A stretch of 64,000 bases of DNA from Eleftheria terrae (GCF_030419005.1 NZ_CP106951.1:1426001-1490000), one strand, 5' to 3'. Positions 21,398 through 31,187 are shown, numbered from the stretch's first letter. A program made the numbers and translations. The notes: generated by a model not told the origin, from the sequence alone.

Positions 21398-21834
21398 ACC
21401 GTCCCGCCACTGCCTCCGGGTCCCTGCTCAACATCGGTGAGGCCGCCGCCCGCTCCGGCGTGTCTGCCAAGATGGTGCGGCACTACGAATCGCTCGGGCT
21501 GCTGCCGCCGGTGCACCGGACCGAAGCCGGCTACCGTCAGTATGGCGAGCGCGAGGTGCACACCCTGCGCTTCATCCGGCGTGCCCGCGATCTGGGCTTC
21601 AGCATGGCCGAGATCGCGGAGCTGCTGAAGCTGTGGCAGAACCGCCGCCGCAGCAGTGCCGACGTCAAGCGCATCGCCCTCTCGCATGTGGCCGACCTGG
21701 AACGGCGCATCGCCGAGATGCAGGCGATGAAGCGCACGCTCGAAGGACTGGCGGCCTGCTGCCACGGCGACGGCCGGCCGGAATGCCCGATCCTGGAAGA
21801 ACTGGCCGACAGTGACGGGCGCACGCCAGCATGA
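21394..21834 (+). CDS. cueR: MerR-family copper-responsive regulator CueR
   Basis: 146 residues. The N-terminal winged helix ([28 protein letters not shown]) and dimerisation helix are typical of MerR proteins. The C-terminal metal loop [14 protein letters not shown] has C123 and C131 spaced eight residues apart, as C112/C120 of E. coli CueR, which bind Cu(I)/Ag(I); C122 is additional. It would untwist the 19-base-spacer promoters found upstream of copZ and copA. Coding overlaps copA (ATGA) and the following methyltransferase (ATGA), so the regulator is autoregulated with its target. Confidence 0.94.
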   Translation: MNRPATASGSLLNIGEAAARSGVSAKMVRHYESLGLLPPVHRTEAGYRQYGEREVHTLRFIRRARDLGFSMAEIAELLKLWQNRRRSSADVKRIALSHVADLERRIAEMQAMKRTLEGLAACCHGDGRPECPILEELADSDGRTPA

Positions 21835-22505
21835 AGCGCTTCGATCCTGCGGAAGTGGCCCACTACGACCACCGCATTCGCCGCCTGGTACCCGGCTACG
21901 ACCTGCTGCACCTGCTCAGCAGCGCCGAGTTGCTGGCGCGGCTGCCCGAGGACGCAGCGCGAGTCCTGGTGGTGGGCGCCGGCACCGGCACCGAGCTGCT
22001 GGCCCTGGCCGGCCAGCGCCCGGGCTGGTGCTTCACTGCCACCGACCTGTCGGCACCCATGCTGGCCGTGGCGCAGCAGCGTTGCCTCGCGGCCGGCATA
22101 CAGGAGCGGGTGCAGCTGCACGTGGGTGAACTCGACCGCCTGCAGGGTCCAGCACCGCATGACGCGGCCCTGCTCCTGCTGGTGGCCCATTTCGTGCCGG
22201 ACGACGGCCGCAAGCAGGCCCTGTTGGCACAGACCGCCGCGCAGCTGCGTCCCGGCGCTCCCTTGCTGCTCGCCGACCTGAGGGCCGGGGCCGACGCGCT
22301 GGAGCGCCGCTGCCATGGCGAAGCGAGCCGGCTGCTCGGCCTCGGCGAGGACGAGGTGGCCGCCATGCTGCAACGCCTGGAAAGCAGCTTCCACCCGGTG
22401 GATGCCGCGCGCCGCGAAGCGCTGCTGCGGGCGACCGGCTTCGGCCCGGCGCGCCTGTACTTCCGCGCTGCGGGATTCGAAGCGGTCGTCAGCCTGCGCC
22501 TGTAA
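21831..22505 (+). CDS. Class I SAM-dependent methyltransferase
   Basis: 224 residues. The SAM-binding core is recognisable: VLVVGAGTGTELLAL (motif I, about residues 45-59), a motif II acidic segment FTATDLSAPMLAVAQQR near 70-85 and ALLLLVAHFVPDDGRKQALL near 110-130. The substrate is unknown; the fold resembles small-molecule methyltransferases of the UbiE/Tam type. The start overlaps cueR by ATGA, so expression should be copper-inducible from the copA promoter. That placement is its most informative feature, and no copper-related function is known to me for it. Confidence 0.85.
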   Translation: MKRFDPAEVAHYDHRIRRLVPGYDLLHLLSSAELLARLPEDAARVLVVGAGTGTELLALAGQRPGWCFTATDLSAPMLAVAQQRCLAAGIQERVQLHVGELDRLQGPAPHDAALLLLVAHFVPDDGRKQALLAQTAAQLRPGAPLLLADLRAGADALERRCHGEASRLLGLGEDEVAAMLQRLESSFHPVDAARREALLRATGFGPARLYFRAAGFEAVVSLRL

Positions 22506-22561
22506 GGCCGCCTGCCTGGCGCCGGTCCCGCGGGGCCGGGCCGGCGGCCGTGGCTTTGCTG

Positions 22562-22591
22562 TGACTGTGGCTGCGGCTGTGGCTGTGGCTG
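22562..22591 (+). repeat. Hexanucleotide tandem repeat, five units
   Basis: Five consecutive 6-base units: TGACTG, TGGCTG, CGGCTG, TGGCTG, TGGCTG, in the gap between two convergent genes. Imperfect short-sequence repeat of no obvious function. Confidence 0.8.
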
Positions 22592-22600
22592 CGCGGCGAA

Positions 22601-23758
22601 TCAGGCCCGCATGCGGCCTTCGCCGTCGAACACACCGATCTTCACAGTGCTGGAGGCGACGAAAGGCGCAGCGCCGCGGAAGCCAAGCACGAAGTCGCCC
22701 AGGTCGAGCTGGCGGATGCCGCCGAGTGCGGCGCGCAACTTGTCGCGCGTCAGGTCGCGTCCGGCACGGCGCAGGCCCTCGATGACCAGCTGGGCATTGA
22801 TCCAGCCTTCGAAACTGCTGGCGCCGATGTTGTCGGCCTTGATGGCGCGCATCGCTGCCTGGTAGCTGCGCGCGGCGCCCGACTTGGCGCTATGGGGGTC
22901 GGGAAACACCACTGCCTGCGCCAGCCCATGCGCCGCCTTGTCGAGCTTTGCCAGCTCGGAGCTGACCACCGCCACCGACACACCCAGCAGCGGCAGCGCC
23001 GCCGCTTTGGCCCGCAGTTGCAGCACGAAGGCGGTGGTGGCCGAGCCGGTGGTGCCCATCACCACCGCGCCGGCGCGGGCGGCGAGCACCTGCTGCACCA
23101 CGTCCTGTGCATTGGAGCCGTCCACCGCCAGCGCGAAGGAGCCGGCGGCCTGCAGCTTGTTGCTGGCCAGGGTGCGCTGGGTGGCTTCGAGCACTTCCTT
23201 GCCGAAGAGGTTGTCGAGGTAGACCACCGCAATGCCTTGCAGCCCCATCTGCACCAGCTGCGGCACCACCCGCAGCACTTCATCCTGGTAGCTCGGGCGC
23301 ACATGGAAGACCGAGCGCTGCTCGGCATTGCGCAGCGAGCTGGCCCCGGTGATGGGACCGACATAGGGAATGCCGCGGGCCTCGATGGTGGGCAGCACGG
23401 CCGCGTTGTTGGCCGTACCCATGATGGACATCAGCGCGAACGCGGCATCGTCTTCCAGCAGCTGCTTGACGTTGGCGCCGGTGCGGGCCGGCACATAGGC
23501 ATCATCCAGCACCTGCAGCTTCAGCTCCCGGCCGTGCACGCCGCCGCTGCGGTTGACCGCGGCAAAGGCGGCCTTGATGCCGGTGCTGTGGTCGGTGCCG
23601 GCGCCGCCCAGCGGGCCACTCAGCGCCAGCGAACTGCCGATGCCGACATGCCCGGCCGACAGGCCCACCTCGGCCGCCCGGCTGCCGACGGCCCATGAGG
23701 CCGTTCCCAGGGCAACGGCCGAGCCGGCCACGCGGCTCACGAATCTACGACGGTCCAT
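22601..23758 (-). CDS. ABC transporter substrate-binding protein, branched-chain amino acid type (orphan)
   Basis: 385-residue periplasmic binding protein of the Leu/Ile/Val-binding (Peripla_BP_6) type. A Tat-like signal MDRRRFVSRVAGSAVALG precedes the mature start around AAEVGLS. Family segments are GIGSSLALSGPLGGAG, GIKAAFAAVNRSGGVHGRELKLQVLDDAY and GITGASS/HVRPSYQDEVLRVV. Ligand unknown. No permease or ATPase genes are adjacent, so it works with a distant transporter or as a sensor partner. I chose the second Met (MDRRRF), which has the better signal and a GGAGG site upstream. A second orphan of similar type lies at 48324-49469. Confidence 0.88.
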   Translation of the reverse strand: MDRRRFVSRVAGSAVALGTASWAVGSRAAEVGLSAGHVGIGSSLALSGPLGGAGTDHSTGIKAAFAAVNRSGGVHGRELKLQVLDDAYVPARTGANVKQLLEDDAAFALMSIMGTANNAAVLPTIEARGIPYVGPITGASSLRNAEQRSVFHVRPSYQDEVLRVVPQLVQMGLQGIAVVYLDNLFGKEVLEATQRTLASNKLQAAGSFALAVDGSNAQDVVQQVLAARAGAVVMGTTGSATTAFVLQLRAKAAALPLLGVSVAVVSSELAKLDKAAHGLAQAVVFPDPHSAKSGAARSYQAAMRAIKADNIGASSFEGWINAQLVIEGLRRAGRDLTRDKLRAALGGIRQLDLGDFVLGFRGAAPFVASSTVKIGVFDGEGRMRA

Positions 23759-24544
23759 GTGATCCTCCCTATCCACTGGCGCGCACCATACCGGGCGCTG
23801 GTCCTCATGTCAGTCGCACACCGGACAACCGGGCGCCGGCCGTCGCCGGCCGATGCGCCGGGCGCCGGGGTGCCTGGCTCCCTGCTTGCGTGCCCGCACA
23901 CCCGCCACTGAACACACCGCCACCGCGCGGCACGCCAGCGAAGGACAGGTCCCGCGAGCGGCGCGATATTGCCACGCAGCCTTGCGGCGCCGGGAGCATG
24001 GAAATCCCGCCACTGCCCGCCTGCGGGCGCCGGCCGCGGCCGCAGCCGGCGCGCCCGGGCGCGCCAGCACTCGGCCATCGCGGGAGCGGCCCCGCGGCCC
24101 CCCTCACTTGGGGGTGAGGCGTGAGCAGTGGCATGCATACAACGAACAGGCAGCACCGCAGGCCGTTCACATCACAAGCAGTCCTTGAAGAGCGGCAACA
24201 CGGCGGGCCGCTCGGCGGGCTACGGACCTCGCCGGCAGCAGCAGCGTTCCTGCTCCGCCCGGCTGGAACCCACCTGCCGGATCGCCGGCGACCCCGCCTG
24301 GCCTGCCAGCACAGGAAACGCGGCCGGGCTCGTGGCGAAGCGACCCGCCGCCATGGCACGGCCGTTGCCCGACTCCACGACCGCATGTCTGCGGCCCAGG
24401 TGCCGCCCGCCCTCCCCAGAGCCGATTCACCATGCACACTGCGCTTCGACCGGGCTGCCCGGCGCCTGCGGCGCGGCCCGGGCCCGACACGACGGCAGCC
24501 GGCGATGCCTGCAGGCGCCCGCCTGCCCTTGCGGCCTGAGCGGC
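23759..24544. other. Gene-free GC-rich interval
   Basis: No convincing gene on either strand: possible frames are low-complexity, Arg/Pro/Ala-rich and lack ribosome-binding sites or domains. It contains a small perfect hairpin, CCTCAC-TTGGGG-GTGAGG (24102-24119), and a 32-base stretch shared with the other large gene-free interval near 53.3 kb. It must also carry the promoters of the divergent binding-protein and histidine-kinase genes, but I see no clear boxes. Confidence 0.6.
24107..24138 (+). repeat. Intergenic repeat copy A
   Basis: CTTGGGG-GTGAGGCGTGAGCAGTGG-CATGCAT here aligns with copy B at 53311-53342 with only a few mismatches and single-base gaps. Both copies lie in gene-free, GC-rich gaps of 500-800 bases. 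Confidence 0.5.
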
Positions 24545-26596
24545 ATGGCTACCGACCCCACCCCGCCCTTGCCGCTTTCCGGCGATGCCATGGCCGCGGC
24601 CGAGGCCGCAGAGGACCGCGCGCTGCATGTCGCTAGCGACTGGTGGCGCGCCTATGCGCTGGGTGCCAGCCTGGCCACCGCACTGGTGTGCGTGGCCGGC
24701 CTGCTGGCCGACCCGCTGCAGCAGGTGATGCGCCAGCGCACGGCGCTCGCCCTGTTGCTGCTGTCGGTCGCCACCGCCGCGCATGCGCTGCCGCTGCCTT
24801 GGCTTGCCAGCCGGCTGAAGTGGCTGGCGCCGGCGGCGGCGCTCCTTGCCTGGATCGGCGCCGCCGCGCCGCTGCTGCCGCCGGCCCTGCGAGCCTGGGC
24901 CAGCGGCAGCCTGGCCGAGACGGCGGCAGTGCCGCTGTCCATTGCCTTCTGTACCTCACTGCTGGCCGGCTGCCTGACGCTGTTGCACACGGGCCGCCCG
25001 GGCTGGGCGCCGCGGCGCGTCGACGACCTCTGCACCGTGCTGGCCTGCCTGGCGATCGCCCTGCCCTACCTCACGTCTCTGGACCTGCTGTACCCGGGCC
25101 AGGGATTCGACCTGCCGGGTGTGCGCGGCGTGACCCTGCCGGCCAGCACCGGGGTCCTGCTGCTGGCCACTGCGATCCTCGCGCTGCAGCCCGTGCGCCA
25201 GGCCTATGCGCCGAGTGGCCCGTCGTCCGCCGGCGGCCGCTTCTTCCGCGCGGTGCTGCCGATAACCTTATTGCTCCCCGCCGCGCTCGGCTGGCTGCGC
25301 CAGTGGGCAGCCGGGCCGGCTGGTACGACAGTGAAGCCGGCATGGTGGGAACGGTGCTCGCCTCCACCGCCTTGCTGTTCTGCGCGGCGCTGCTCAGCAC
25401 GCGCTGGATCGCCCGCTTCGAGCGGGCGCTGTCGGCACGCCGCATCAGCCTGGAAGCCGGCATCCAGCAACGCACCGCGGAGCTGCGTGCCAACCAGGAG
25501 CAGCTCACCGCCATCATCGGCACGGTCAACACCGCCATCATCTCCATCGATGCGAGCCACCGCATCGTGCTGTTCAATGCCGCTGCCGAGCGCATCTTCG
25601 GCGTGCCGGCATCGCAGATGCTCGGCCAGCCGCTGGACCCGCTGCTGCCGGAGCGTTTCAGGGCCCGCCATGCGCAGGACGTGCAGGTCTTCGACCAGGC
25701 CGGCTCCACCACCCGGCCGATGGACGCCGGCGCCCGCCTGCGCGGCTTGCGCAGCAACGGCGAGGAGTTCCCGATCGAAGCAGCGATCTCGCGGGTCGAG
25801 GTTGGCGGGCGCCGCCTGATGACGGTGATGCTGCGCGACATGAGCGACACCGAAGCGCTCGACGCCGAGCGCCGGGCCCGGCTGGCCGCAGAGGAGGCTC
25901 GCCGCACGCAGTCGCGCTTCCTGTCGCACCTGAGCCATGAGTTGCGCACGCCCCTCAATGCCGTGATCGGCTTCGCGCAGCTGTTGCTGGTGGACCCGGC
26001 GGCCGCGGAGCGGCCCTCCCTGCACCGGTATGCCCGCCATATCCTGCAGGCCGGCCGCCAGCAGCTCGCCATGGTCACCGATTTGCTGGAGCTGATCCGG
26101 GTGGAAGGTGCGCCGGCGCCCACCGCCGGATGCGGTGGCCGACGCGGTCCAGGTCGTGCATGACAGCGTGGCGCTCATGCAGGCGCTGGCGACGCAGCAA
26201 GGCATCACGCTGCACTGGGTCGCGCCGGCCAGCCCGGCTGTGGTGGTGCAGGCCGACGCGGGCGGCCTCGGCCGGGCGCTCGCCAACCTGCTGAGCAATG
26301 CGATCAAGTACAACCGCCCGGCAGGCACCGTGTCGGTGAGTGTGGTCGAACAAGCCACCGAGGTGCGCATCGAGGTCGCCGACACCGGCCCCGGCCTCAA
26401 CGCAAGCCAGCTGGCGCACCTGTTCGAGCCCTTCAACCGGCTGGGGCGGGAGGGCGGTGCCATCGAAGGCACCGGCATCGGCCTGACGCTGTCGCGTCGC
26501 CTGGCCGAGCAGTTCGGCGGCCGCATCGAGGTGCACAGCGTCCCCGACATGGGCAGCACTTTCACCCTGGTGCTGCGCCGCCCGCCGCCCGGCTGA
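24545..26596 (+). pseudogene. Membrane-bound PAS sensor histidine kinase interrupted by two frameshifts
   Basis: The full product would be about 683 residues. Part 1 (24545 to about 25310) is a membrane domain with about seven hydrophobic helices. Part 2 continues one frame over, from RAGWYDSEAG (about 25315) through a linker coiled coil, a PAS domain (TAIISIDASHRIVLFNAAAERIFG) and the HisKA box FLSHLSHELRTPLNAVIGF, ending near 26115. Part 3 returns to the first frame from about 26115 with the ATPase domain: N-box NLLSNAIKYN, G1 DTGPGLN and G2 GTGIGLTLS. The first break behaves like a missing base within GCAGCCGGGCCGG, the second like an extra base in GC-rich sequence near 26112-26130. All catalytic motifs survive, so recent inactivation or sequencing error are both possible. 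Confidence 0.85.
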
Positions 26597-26736
26597 GGGC
26601 GCAGGGCGGCTCGATCCGCGGAACTGGACCCGATCTTCGGTGCTTACGCCAGGCTGGCTGGATACCGGTGCGGCCACAATCCTTGGATCACTGCCGGGCC
26701 GGCTGCGGCCCGCCCACCGCCATCACGGGGCGCCTC

Positions 26737-27405
26737 ATGTCAATTCCCTTGTTCGAGACGCTGCGCGCGCTCGCATTGCCCGCACCACGCGGCATCCTGC
26801 AACTGGGCGCCAGCTATGGCCAGGAGTTGCCGCTGTTCATGCAGAACGGCATCAGCGCCGGCGTGTTCATCGAGCCGCTGCCGCAGCCATATGCCCATCT
26901 GGCCTCGCAGTGCCGGCAAATTCCGGGCTATGTCGCGGTGCAGGCCCTGTGCACCGACGAGAGCGGCAAGCGCTACACCTTCCATCTGGCCAGCAACGGC
27001 GGCATGAGCAGCAGCATCCTGCCACCGGCCAACCACCTCAAGGTGTTCGAGGACGTGAAGTTCGAAGGCACCGTGGAACTCACCTCGCGCACGGTCGACG
27101 AAGTGACCGCCTTCCTGGCAGCCAACGGGCATGCCGACACGGTGGCCCAGCTGGACACCCTCTACATGGACACCCAGGGTTCTGAGCTGAAGATCATGAT
27201 GGGCGCCAACCGCACGATGAAGTCCGTCAAGTACATCTTCACCGAGGTGATGCGCGCCGAGCTGTACCAAGGGCAGGTGCCCTTCCCCAGCCTCTGCGCC
27301 TGGCTGGACGCCTGTGGCTACACGCTCAACAACGTGTACTTCGATCGCCACCACGCCGGCGATGCGCTGTTCATCCGCAAGGACGTGCTCGGCCTGTCGA
27401 GCTGA
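26737..27405 (+). CDS. FkbM family methyltransferase
   Basis: 222 residues. SAM-binding motif I is ILQLGASYGQELPLFMQNG (about residues 19-37), and the family's hallmark LYMDTQGSELKIMMGA lies near 146-161. FkbM enzymes O-methylate diverse targets, often glycans or secondary metabolites; the substrate is not evident. The ATG gives the natural MSIPLFETLRAL; an upstream in-frame start adds 23 unconvincing residues. It stands alone between the broken kinase and a convergent antiporter gene. Confidence 0.88.
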   Translation: MSIPLFETLRALALPAPRGILQLGASYGQELPLFMQNGISAGVFIEPLPQPYAHLASQCRQIPGYVAVQALCTDESGKRYTFHLASNGGMSSSILPPANHLKVFEDVKFEGTVELTSRTVDEVTAFLAANGHADTVAQLDTLYMDTQGSELKIMMGANRTMKSVKYIFTEVMRAELYQGQVPFPSLCAWLDACGYTLNNVYFDRHHAGDALFIRKDVLGLSS

Positions 27406-27414
27406 CACCTCCGG

Positions 27415-28662
27415 CTAGCTGCGGCCCTGGCCGCGCCGGGCCAGGTGACGCTCCATCAGGGGCGTGGAGGAGACGCCGTGCGCCACGATGGACACCGCAA
27501 TGGTGATCAGCGCCGCGCTGACGACCGGCTCGGCCAGCGCCTGGGGCAGGTCGTGGTTCACGGCATAGCAGAGGTAGTACAGCGAGCCGACCCCGCGGAT
27601 GCCGAACCACGCGACCAGTCGCCGGGGCCCCGGCGCCATCAGGCGCCGCGGCACGCTCAGCAGCACCGACAGCGGCCGCACCAGCAGGGTCAGCAGCAGC
27701 GCAAAGGCCAGCGTCCGCAGGTCCCAGGTGGCCCAGGCCAGCGAGGCGCCGAGGACCAGCACCAGCGCCACCTCGGCCAGGTGCTCGCATTGCGCGCCGA
27801 AGTTGATCAGCCGCGAGGAGTGGGCGGCATCCTGCGGCTCCTTTGACGACGGGCCTTCGCGGCACAGCTCGCAGTGCGTCAATGCCGCACCGGCGGCAAA
27901 GACGGCCAGGAAGCCATAGGCGTGGATCCACAACGCCATGCCGTAGACCAGCGCGATGACCCCGAACACCAGGAATTCCTCATGCTGCAGGGCATGGCCG
28001 CGCTCGCGCAGGTAGAGCACCGCGCGCGCCACCGCGTTGCCGCAGAGCCAGCCGAGCAGCAGCCCGGCGCCGCCGGCCCAGAGCACGTCCACCAGCAGCC
28101 AGCGCCATCCGAGCTCGCCCAGTTCATGCAGCCCCATGACGCCCAGTGCCAGCATCACGGCCGGAAAGGCGGTGCCGTCGTTCAAGCCGCCTTCGGCCGT
28201 CAACGAGAAGCGCACGCTGTCGCGGTCGCCCGGCTGGCGCACCTGCACCTCCGAGGCCAGCACCGGGTCGGTGGGTGCCAGCGTGGCGCCCAGCAGCAAT
28301 GCTGCCCCCCAGGGCAGCCCCAGCAGCCACCACGCGAGGCCGGCGCTCAGCACGGTGGTGATGGCCATGCCCAGTGTCGCCAGGCGGATCGGCACGCCCC
28401 ACAGCCGGCGTGCCAGCGGCACACGCAGCCGCAGGCCGACCGCGAACAGGGTGATGAGCACCGCGATCTCGGCCAGCAACTCCAGCGTCGCGGCATGGCG
28501 CAGCGGCTTGGCCGGCAGCAGTTCCGCCCCCAGCGGGCCGATCAACGCGCCCACCCCGAGGTACAGGATGGCCGGCGAGAGCGGCAGGCGCCGCACCAGG
28601 TGGCTGGAGAAGGCCATCACGATCAGCACCACGCCAACCAGCACGAACCAGGGAATCAGCAT
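27415..28662 (-). CDS. CPA1-type cation/proton antiporter
   Basis: 415-residue polytopic inner-membrane protein with about 12 helices. The family's ion-binding region is recognisable as LLGATLAPTDPVLASEVQV and SLTAEGGLNDGTAFPAVMLALG, with the acidic residues used in Na+/H+ or K+/H+ exchange. A hydrophilic stretch (CREGPSSKEPQDAAHSS) lies in the middle, and WFGIRGVGSLYYLCYAV occurs near the end. Unlike many CPA1 proteins there is no cytoplasmic C-terminal domain. The start was set at MLIPWFVLVGVVL, directly before the first helix; the 58 upstream in-frame codons are unlike a membrane-protein start. Confidence 0.9.
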   Translation of the reverse strand: MLIPWFVLVGVVLIVMAFSSHLVRRLPLSPAILYLGVGALIGPLGAELLPAKPLRHAATLELLAEIAVLITLFAVGLRLRVPLARRLWGVPIRLATLGMAITTVLSAGLAWWLLGLPWGAALLLGATLAPTDPVLASEVQVRQPGDRDSVRFSLTAEGGLNDGTAFPAVMLALGVMGLHELGELGWRWLLVDVLWAGGAGLLLGWLCGNAVARAVLYLRERGHALQHEEFLVFGVIALVYGMALWIHAYGFLAVFAAGAALTHCELCREGPSSKEPQDAAHSSRLINFGAQCEHLAEVALVLVLGASLAWATWDLRTLAFALLLTLLVRPLSVLLSVPRRLMAPGPRRLVAWFGIRGVGSLYYLCYAVNHDLPQALAEPVVSAALITIAVSIVAHGVSSTPLMERHLARRGQGRS

Positions 28663-28863
28663 GCGCACCACAGCAGAAGTTACGCCGCCATGCAGCAAAC
28701 GGCGCTCCCAGCGCCCCGCAAAGGCCGGCAGAGGCCCGCGCCGCGTGGTCACAGTGAGGCTCACGCTCGGCGGCGGCCCGGCCGCTTCCGGCCAACCCTG
28801 CCGCAACTGTAAGGAGAAGCAAGCAGAGCCGACCACGCGGCTCCCCGGCGGCTGCCGGCTGCG

Positions 28864-30939
28864 TCAGGACGGCCGGCCCTCTTCCGGCAGCAGGCCGCGC
28901 TGCTTCAGCATGGGTTCCACCCGCGCATCCCGCCCACGGAAGGCCCGGTAGCCGTCGCGCACATCGGCCGAACTGCCAGCGCCGTAGATGTGGCGGCGCA
29001 GGCGGGCAGCGGTGGCGGGGTCAAAGAGATCACCGGTCTCGACAAAGGCCTGCCAGGCATCGGCTTCCAGCACCTCCGCCCACAGGTAGACGTAGTAGCC
29101 AGCGGCGTAATAGGGGCCCGAGAACAGGTGCCGGAAATGCGGCAGCCGGTGCCGCAGGCCCACCGCTTCCGGCACTTCCAGCCGCTCGCACCAGGACCGC
29201 TCGAAGGCGTCGACGTCCAGCGTGTCGAGCTCGGTCTGCCGGTGCAGCGCCAGATCGATCAGGGCCGGCGCGACGTACTGCACCGTCTCGAAGCCCCGGT
29301 TGAATCGGCGTGCGGCCTCCACCCGCTCCAGCAGGTCCTCGGGAATGGCCTCGCCCGTGGCGGCGTGGCGGGCATGGCGGCGCAGCACCTCGGGCGCCAG
29401 GCCCCAGTGCTCGAACAGCTGCGACGGCAGCTCGACGAAGTCCTGCAGCACGTTGGCGCCCGAGAGGCGGCGGAAGCGCACCTGGCTGAGCAAGCCGTGC
29501 AGGCCATGGCCGAACTCGTGGAACAGCGTGCGCACGTCGGCCAGGCTCAGCAGTGTCGGCTCGCCGGCCGGCGCCTTGGCGAAATTGTTGTTGTTGGCGA
29601 CGATGGGCAGCACCTCAGTACCGTCGACGGTGTTGCGCGCCTGCTCGCGGTAGTTGCTCATCCAGGCCCCCCCGTTCTTGCCCGGGCGCGCGAAGTTGTC
29701 GGCCAGGAACACGCCGACCTGCCGCCCCAGCGGCCCCTCGCGCACCTCCCAGAGCCGCACGTCCGGGTGGTAGAGCGGCAAGCCGCGGCGTTCGATGAAA
29801 CTGAGCCCGAACAAGCGACCGGCGCAGTCGAACATCGCCTCGATCATGTGGTCGAGCTGCAGGTAAGGCTTGAGTTCCGCATCGTCCAGCCGGAAGCGCC
29901 GCTGGCGCACCTGCTCGGCATAGAAGCGCCAGTCCCAGGGCTGCAGCCGGTCGAGGTCTGCGGCCTCCTGCTGCAAGGCCGCCTGCTCCTGCAGGGCCCG
30001 GTCGCGGGCCGGCCCCCAGGCGCGCATCAGCAGCTCGGTGGCGGCCTCCGGGGTGGCTGCCATGCGGTCGTGCAAGGCGTATTCGGCATAGTCCGAGTGC
30101 CCGTGCAGGCGGGCCATCTCCAGCCTCAGTGCCAGGATCTCGCGGATCAGCGGGCGGCTGTCGCTGCCCCCGGGCATGGCGCCTCGGGTGGACCAGGCGC
30201 GCCAGGCCTGCTCGCGCAGCTCACGCCGCGTCGAGAAGGCCAGGAAAGGCTCCATCAAGGAGGCCGACAGCCGCAGCGCATGGCCCCCCTGCAGGCCGGC
30301 CTGCAAGGCCGCTTCACGCGTCGCCTCCAGCATGAACGGGGGCAGGCCCGCCAGGTCTTCGGGGGCCCGCAACTCCATCAGCCAACGCGCTTCGTCGGCC
30401 AGCACGGCCTGGCTGAAGGCGGTCTGCAATTCCGCCAGCCGCTCGTTGATGCGGGCCTGCCGCTCGCGCGCCGGGCCCGACAGCTGGGCGCCCGCCCGCA
30501 CGAAGTCCAGGTGCTGCCGCTCCAGCAGGCACAGCGACTCGGTGTCCAGGCCCAGCCCGAGGCGCTGCCGGTGCACCGTGTCCAGCCGGGCGAACACGCC
30601 CGCATGCAGGAACACCGCGTTGCGATGGGCCGCCAGCCGGGGCGCCATCTGCCGCTGCACGGCCAGCAGGGCATCGCTGCTGTGCGAGGCGCACAGGTTC
30701 TCGAACAGCAGCTCGATGCGGTTCAACCAGCCGCCGCTGCGGTCCAGCGCGGCGGACGTGTTGTCGAAGTTCGCCGGCTCCGGGCACTTGGCAATGGCGT
30801 CCAGCTCTTGCAGGTGCTGCTGCATCGCCGCCTCGAATGCGTCTGGGAAGTGCTCGGGTCGCACCCGCTCGAACGGGGGCAGGCCATAGGGGGGGAGCCA
30901 GTCTTGCATCAAGGGATGGGCAGGCGAGGCGGGCGACAT
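28864..30939 (-). CDS. prlC: M3 family oligopeptidase (oligopeptidase A-like)
   Basis: 691 residues, close to the 680 of E. coli oligopeptidase A. This cytoplasmic zinc metallopeptidase degrades short peptides, including cleaved signal peptides. The zinc motif is LFHEFGHGLHGLLSQV, and the third ligand region ELPSQLFEHW follows about 25 residues later. The N-terminal PPFERVRPEHFPDAFEAAM and the GRPGKNGGAW-type segment (ARPGKNGGAWMSNYREQ) are family features. A purine-rich AAAGG site precedes the ATG. The gene is transcribed alone toward the antiporter. Confidence 0.94.
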   Translation of the reverse strand: MSPASPAHPLMQDWLPPYGLPPFERVRPEHFPDAFEAAMQQHLQELDAIAKCPEPANFDNTSAALDRSGGWLNRIELLFENLCASHSSDALLAVQRQMAPRLAAHRNAVFLHAGVFARLDTVHRQRLGLGLDTESLCLLERQHLDFVRAGAQLSGPARERQARINERLAELQTAFSQAVLADEARWLMELRAPEDLAGLPPFMLEATREAALQAGLQGGHALRLSASLMEPFLAFSTRRELREQAWRAWSTRGAMPGGSDSRPLIREILALRLEMARLHGHSDYAEYALHDRMAATPEAATELLMRAWGPARDRALQEQAALQQEAADLDRLQPWDWRFYAEQVRQRRFRLDDAELKPYLQLDHMIEAMFDCAGRLFGLSFIERRGLPLYHPDVRLWEVREGPLGRQVGVFLADNFARPGKNGGAWMSNYREQARNTVDGTEVLPIVANNNNFAKAPAGEPTLLSLADVRTLFHEFGHGLHGLLSQVRFRRLSGANVLQDFVELPSQLFEHWGLAPEVLRRHARHAATGEAIPEDLLERVEAARRFNRGFETVQYVAPALIDLALHRQTELDTLDVDAFERSWCERLEVPEAVGLRHRLPHFRHLFSGPYYAAGYYVYLWAEVLEADAWQAFVETGDLFDPATAARLRRHIYGAGSSADVRDGYRAFRGRDARVEPMLKQRGLLPEEGRPS

Positions 30940-31160
30940 GTCGGAAACCTTTCTGGCGGTGGCAAGGAAGGCAGCACGAAAGCAAGGCCCGGGCCGCCCC
31001 GGTGGCCGCCTGGCACGCCCTCACCCAGGATACCGATGGCCCACTTTGACACAGCCCGCGAAGCGGGCGTCACGGCGCCACACAGTCGCCCGGCCGCCCC
31101 GCGGTGTTTCACACCCGGTAACACTAACAGGGCAAGCAGGCCGGCAAGCTGCCGGGTCCT

Positions 31161-31187
31161 GCCGGCCGGCACCGGGTGCCGGCCGGC
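31161..31187. repeat. Long GC-rich inverted repeat
   Basis: GCCGGCCGGCA (31161-31171) and its complement TGCCGGCCGGC (31177-31187) flank CCGGG, an 11-bp perfect stem that can extend by one or two pairs. It lies between divergent genes, 38 bases before the exported nucleosidase start, with no T tract, so it is not a normal terminator. It could be an mRNA leader hairpin or a protein-binding site. Confidence 0.6.

Noticed and set aside
24545..26596. Programmed frameshifting to explain the broken histidine kinase
   Set aside because: No classical slippery heptamer is apparent at either break, and two separate events in opposite directions would be needed; mutation or sequencing error is simpler.
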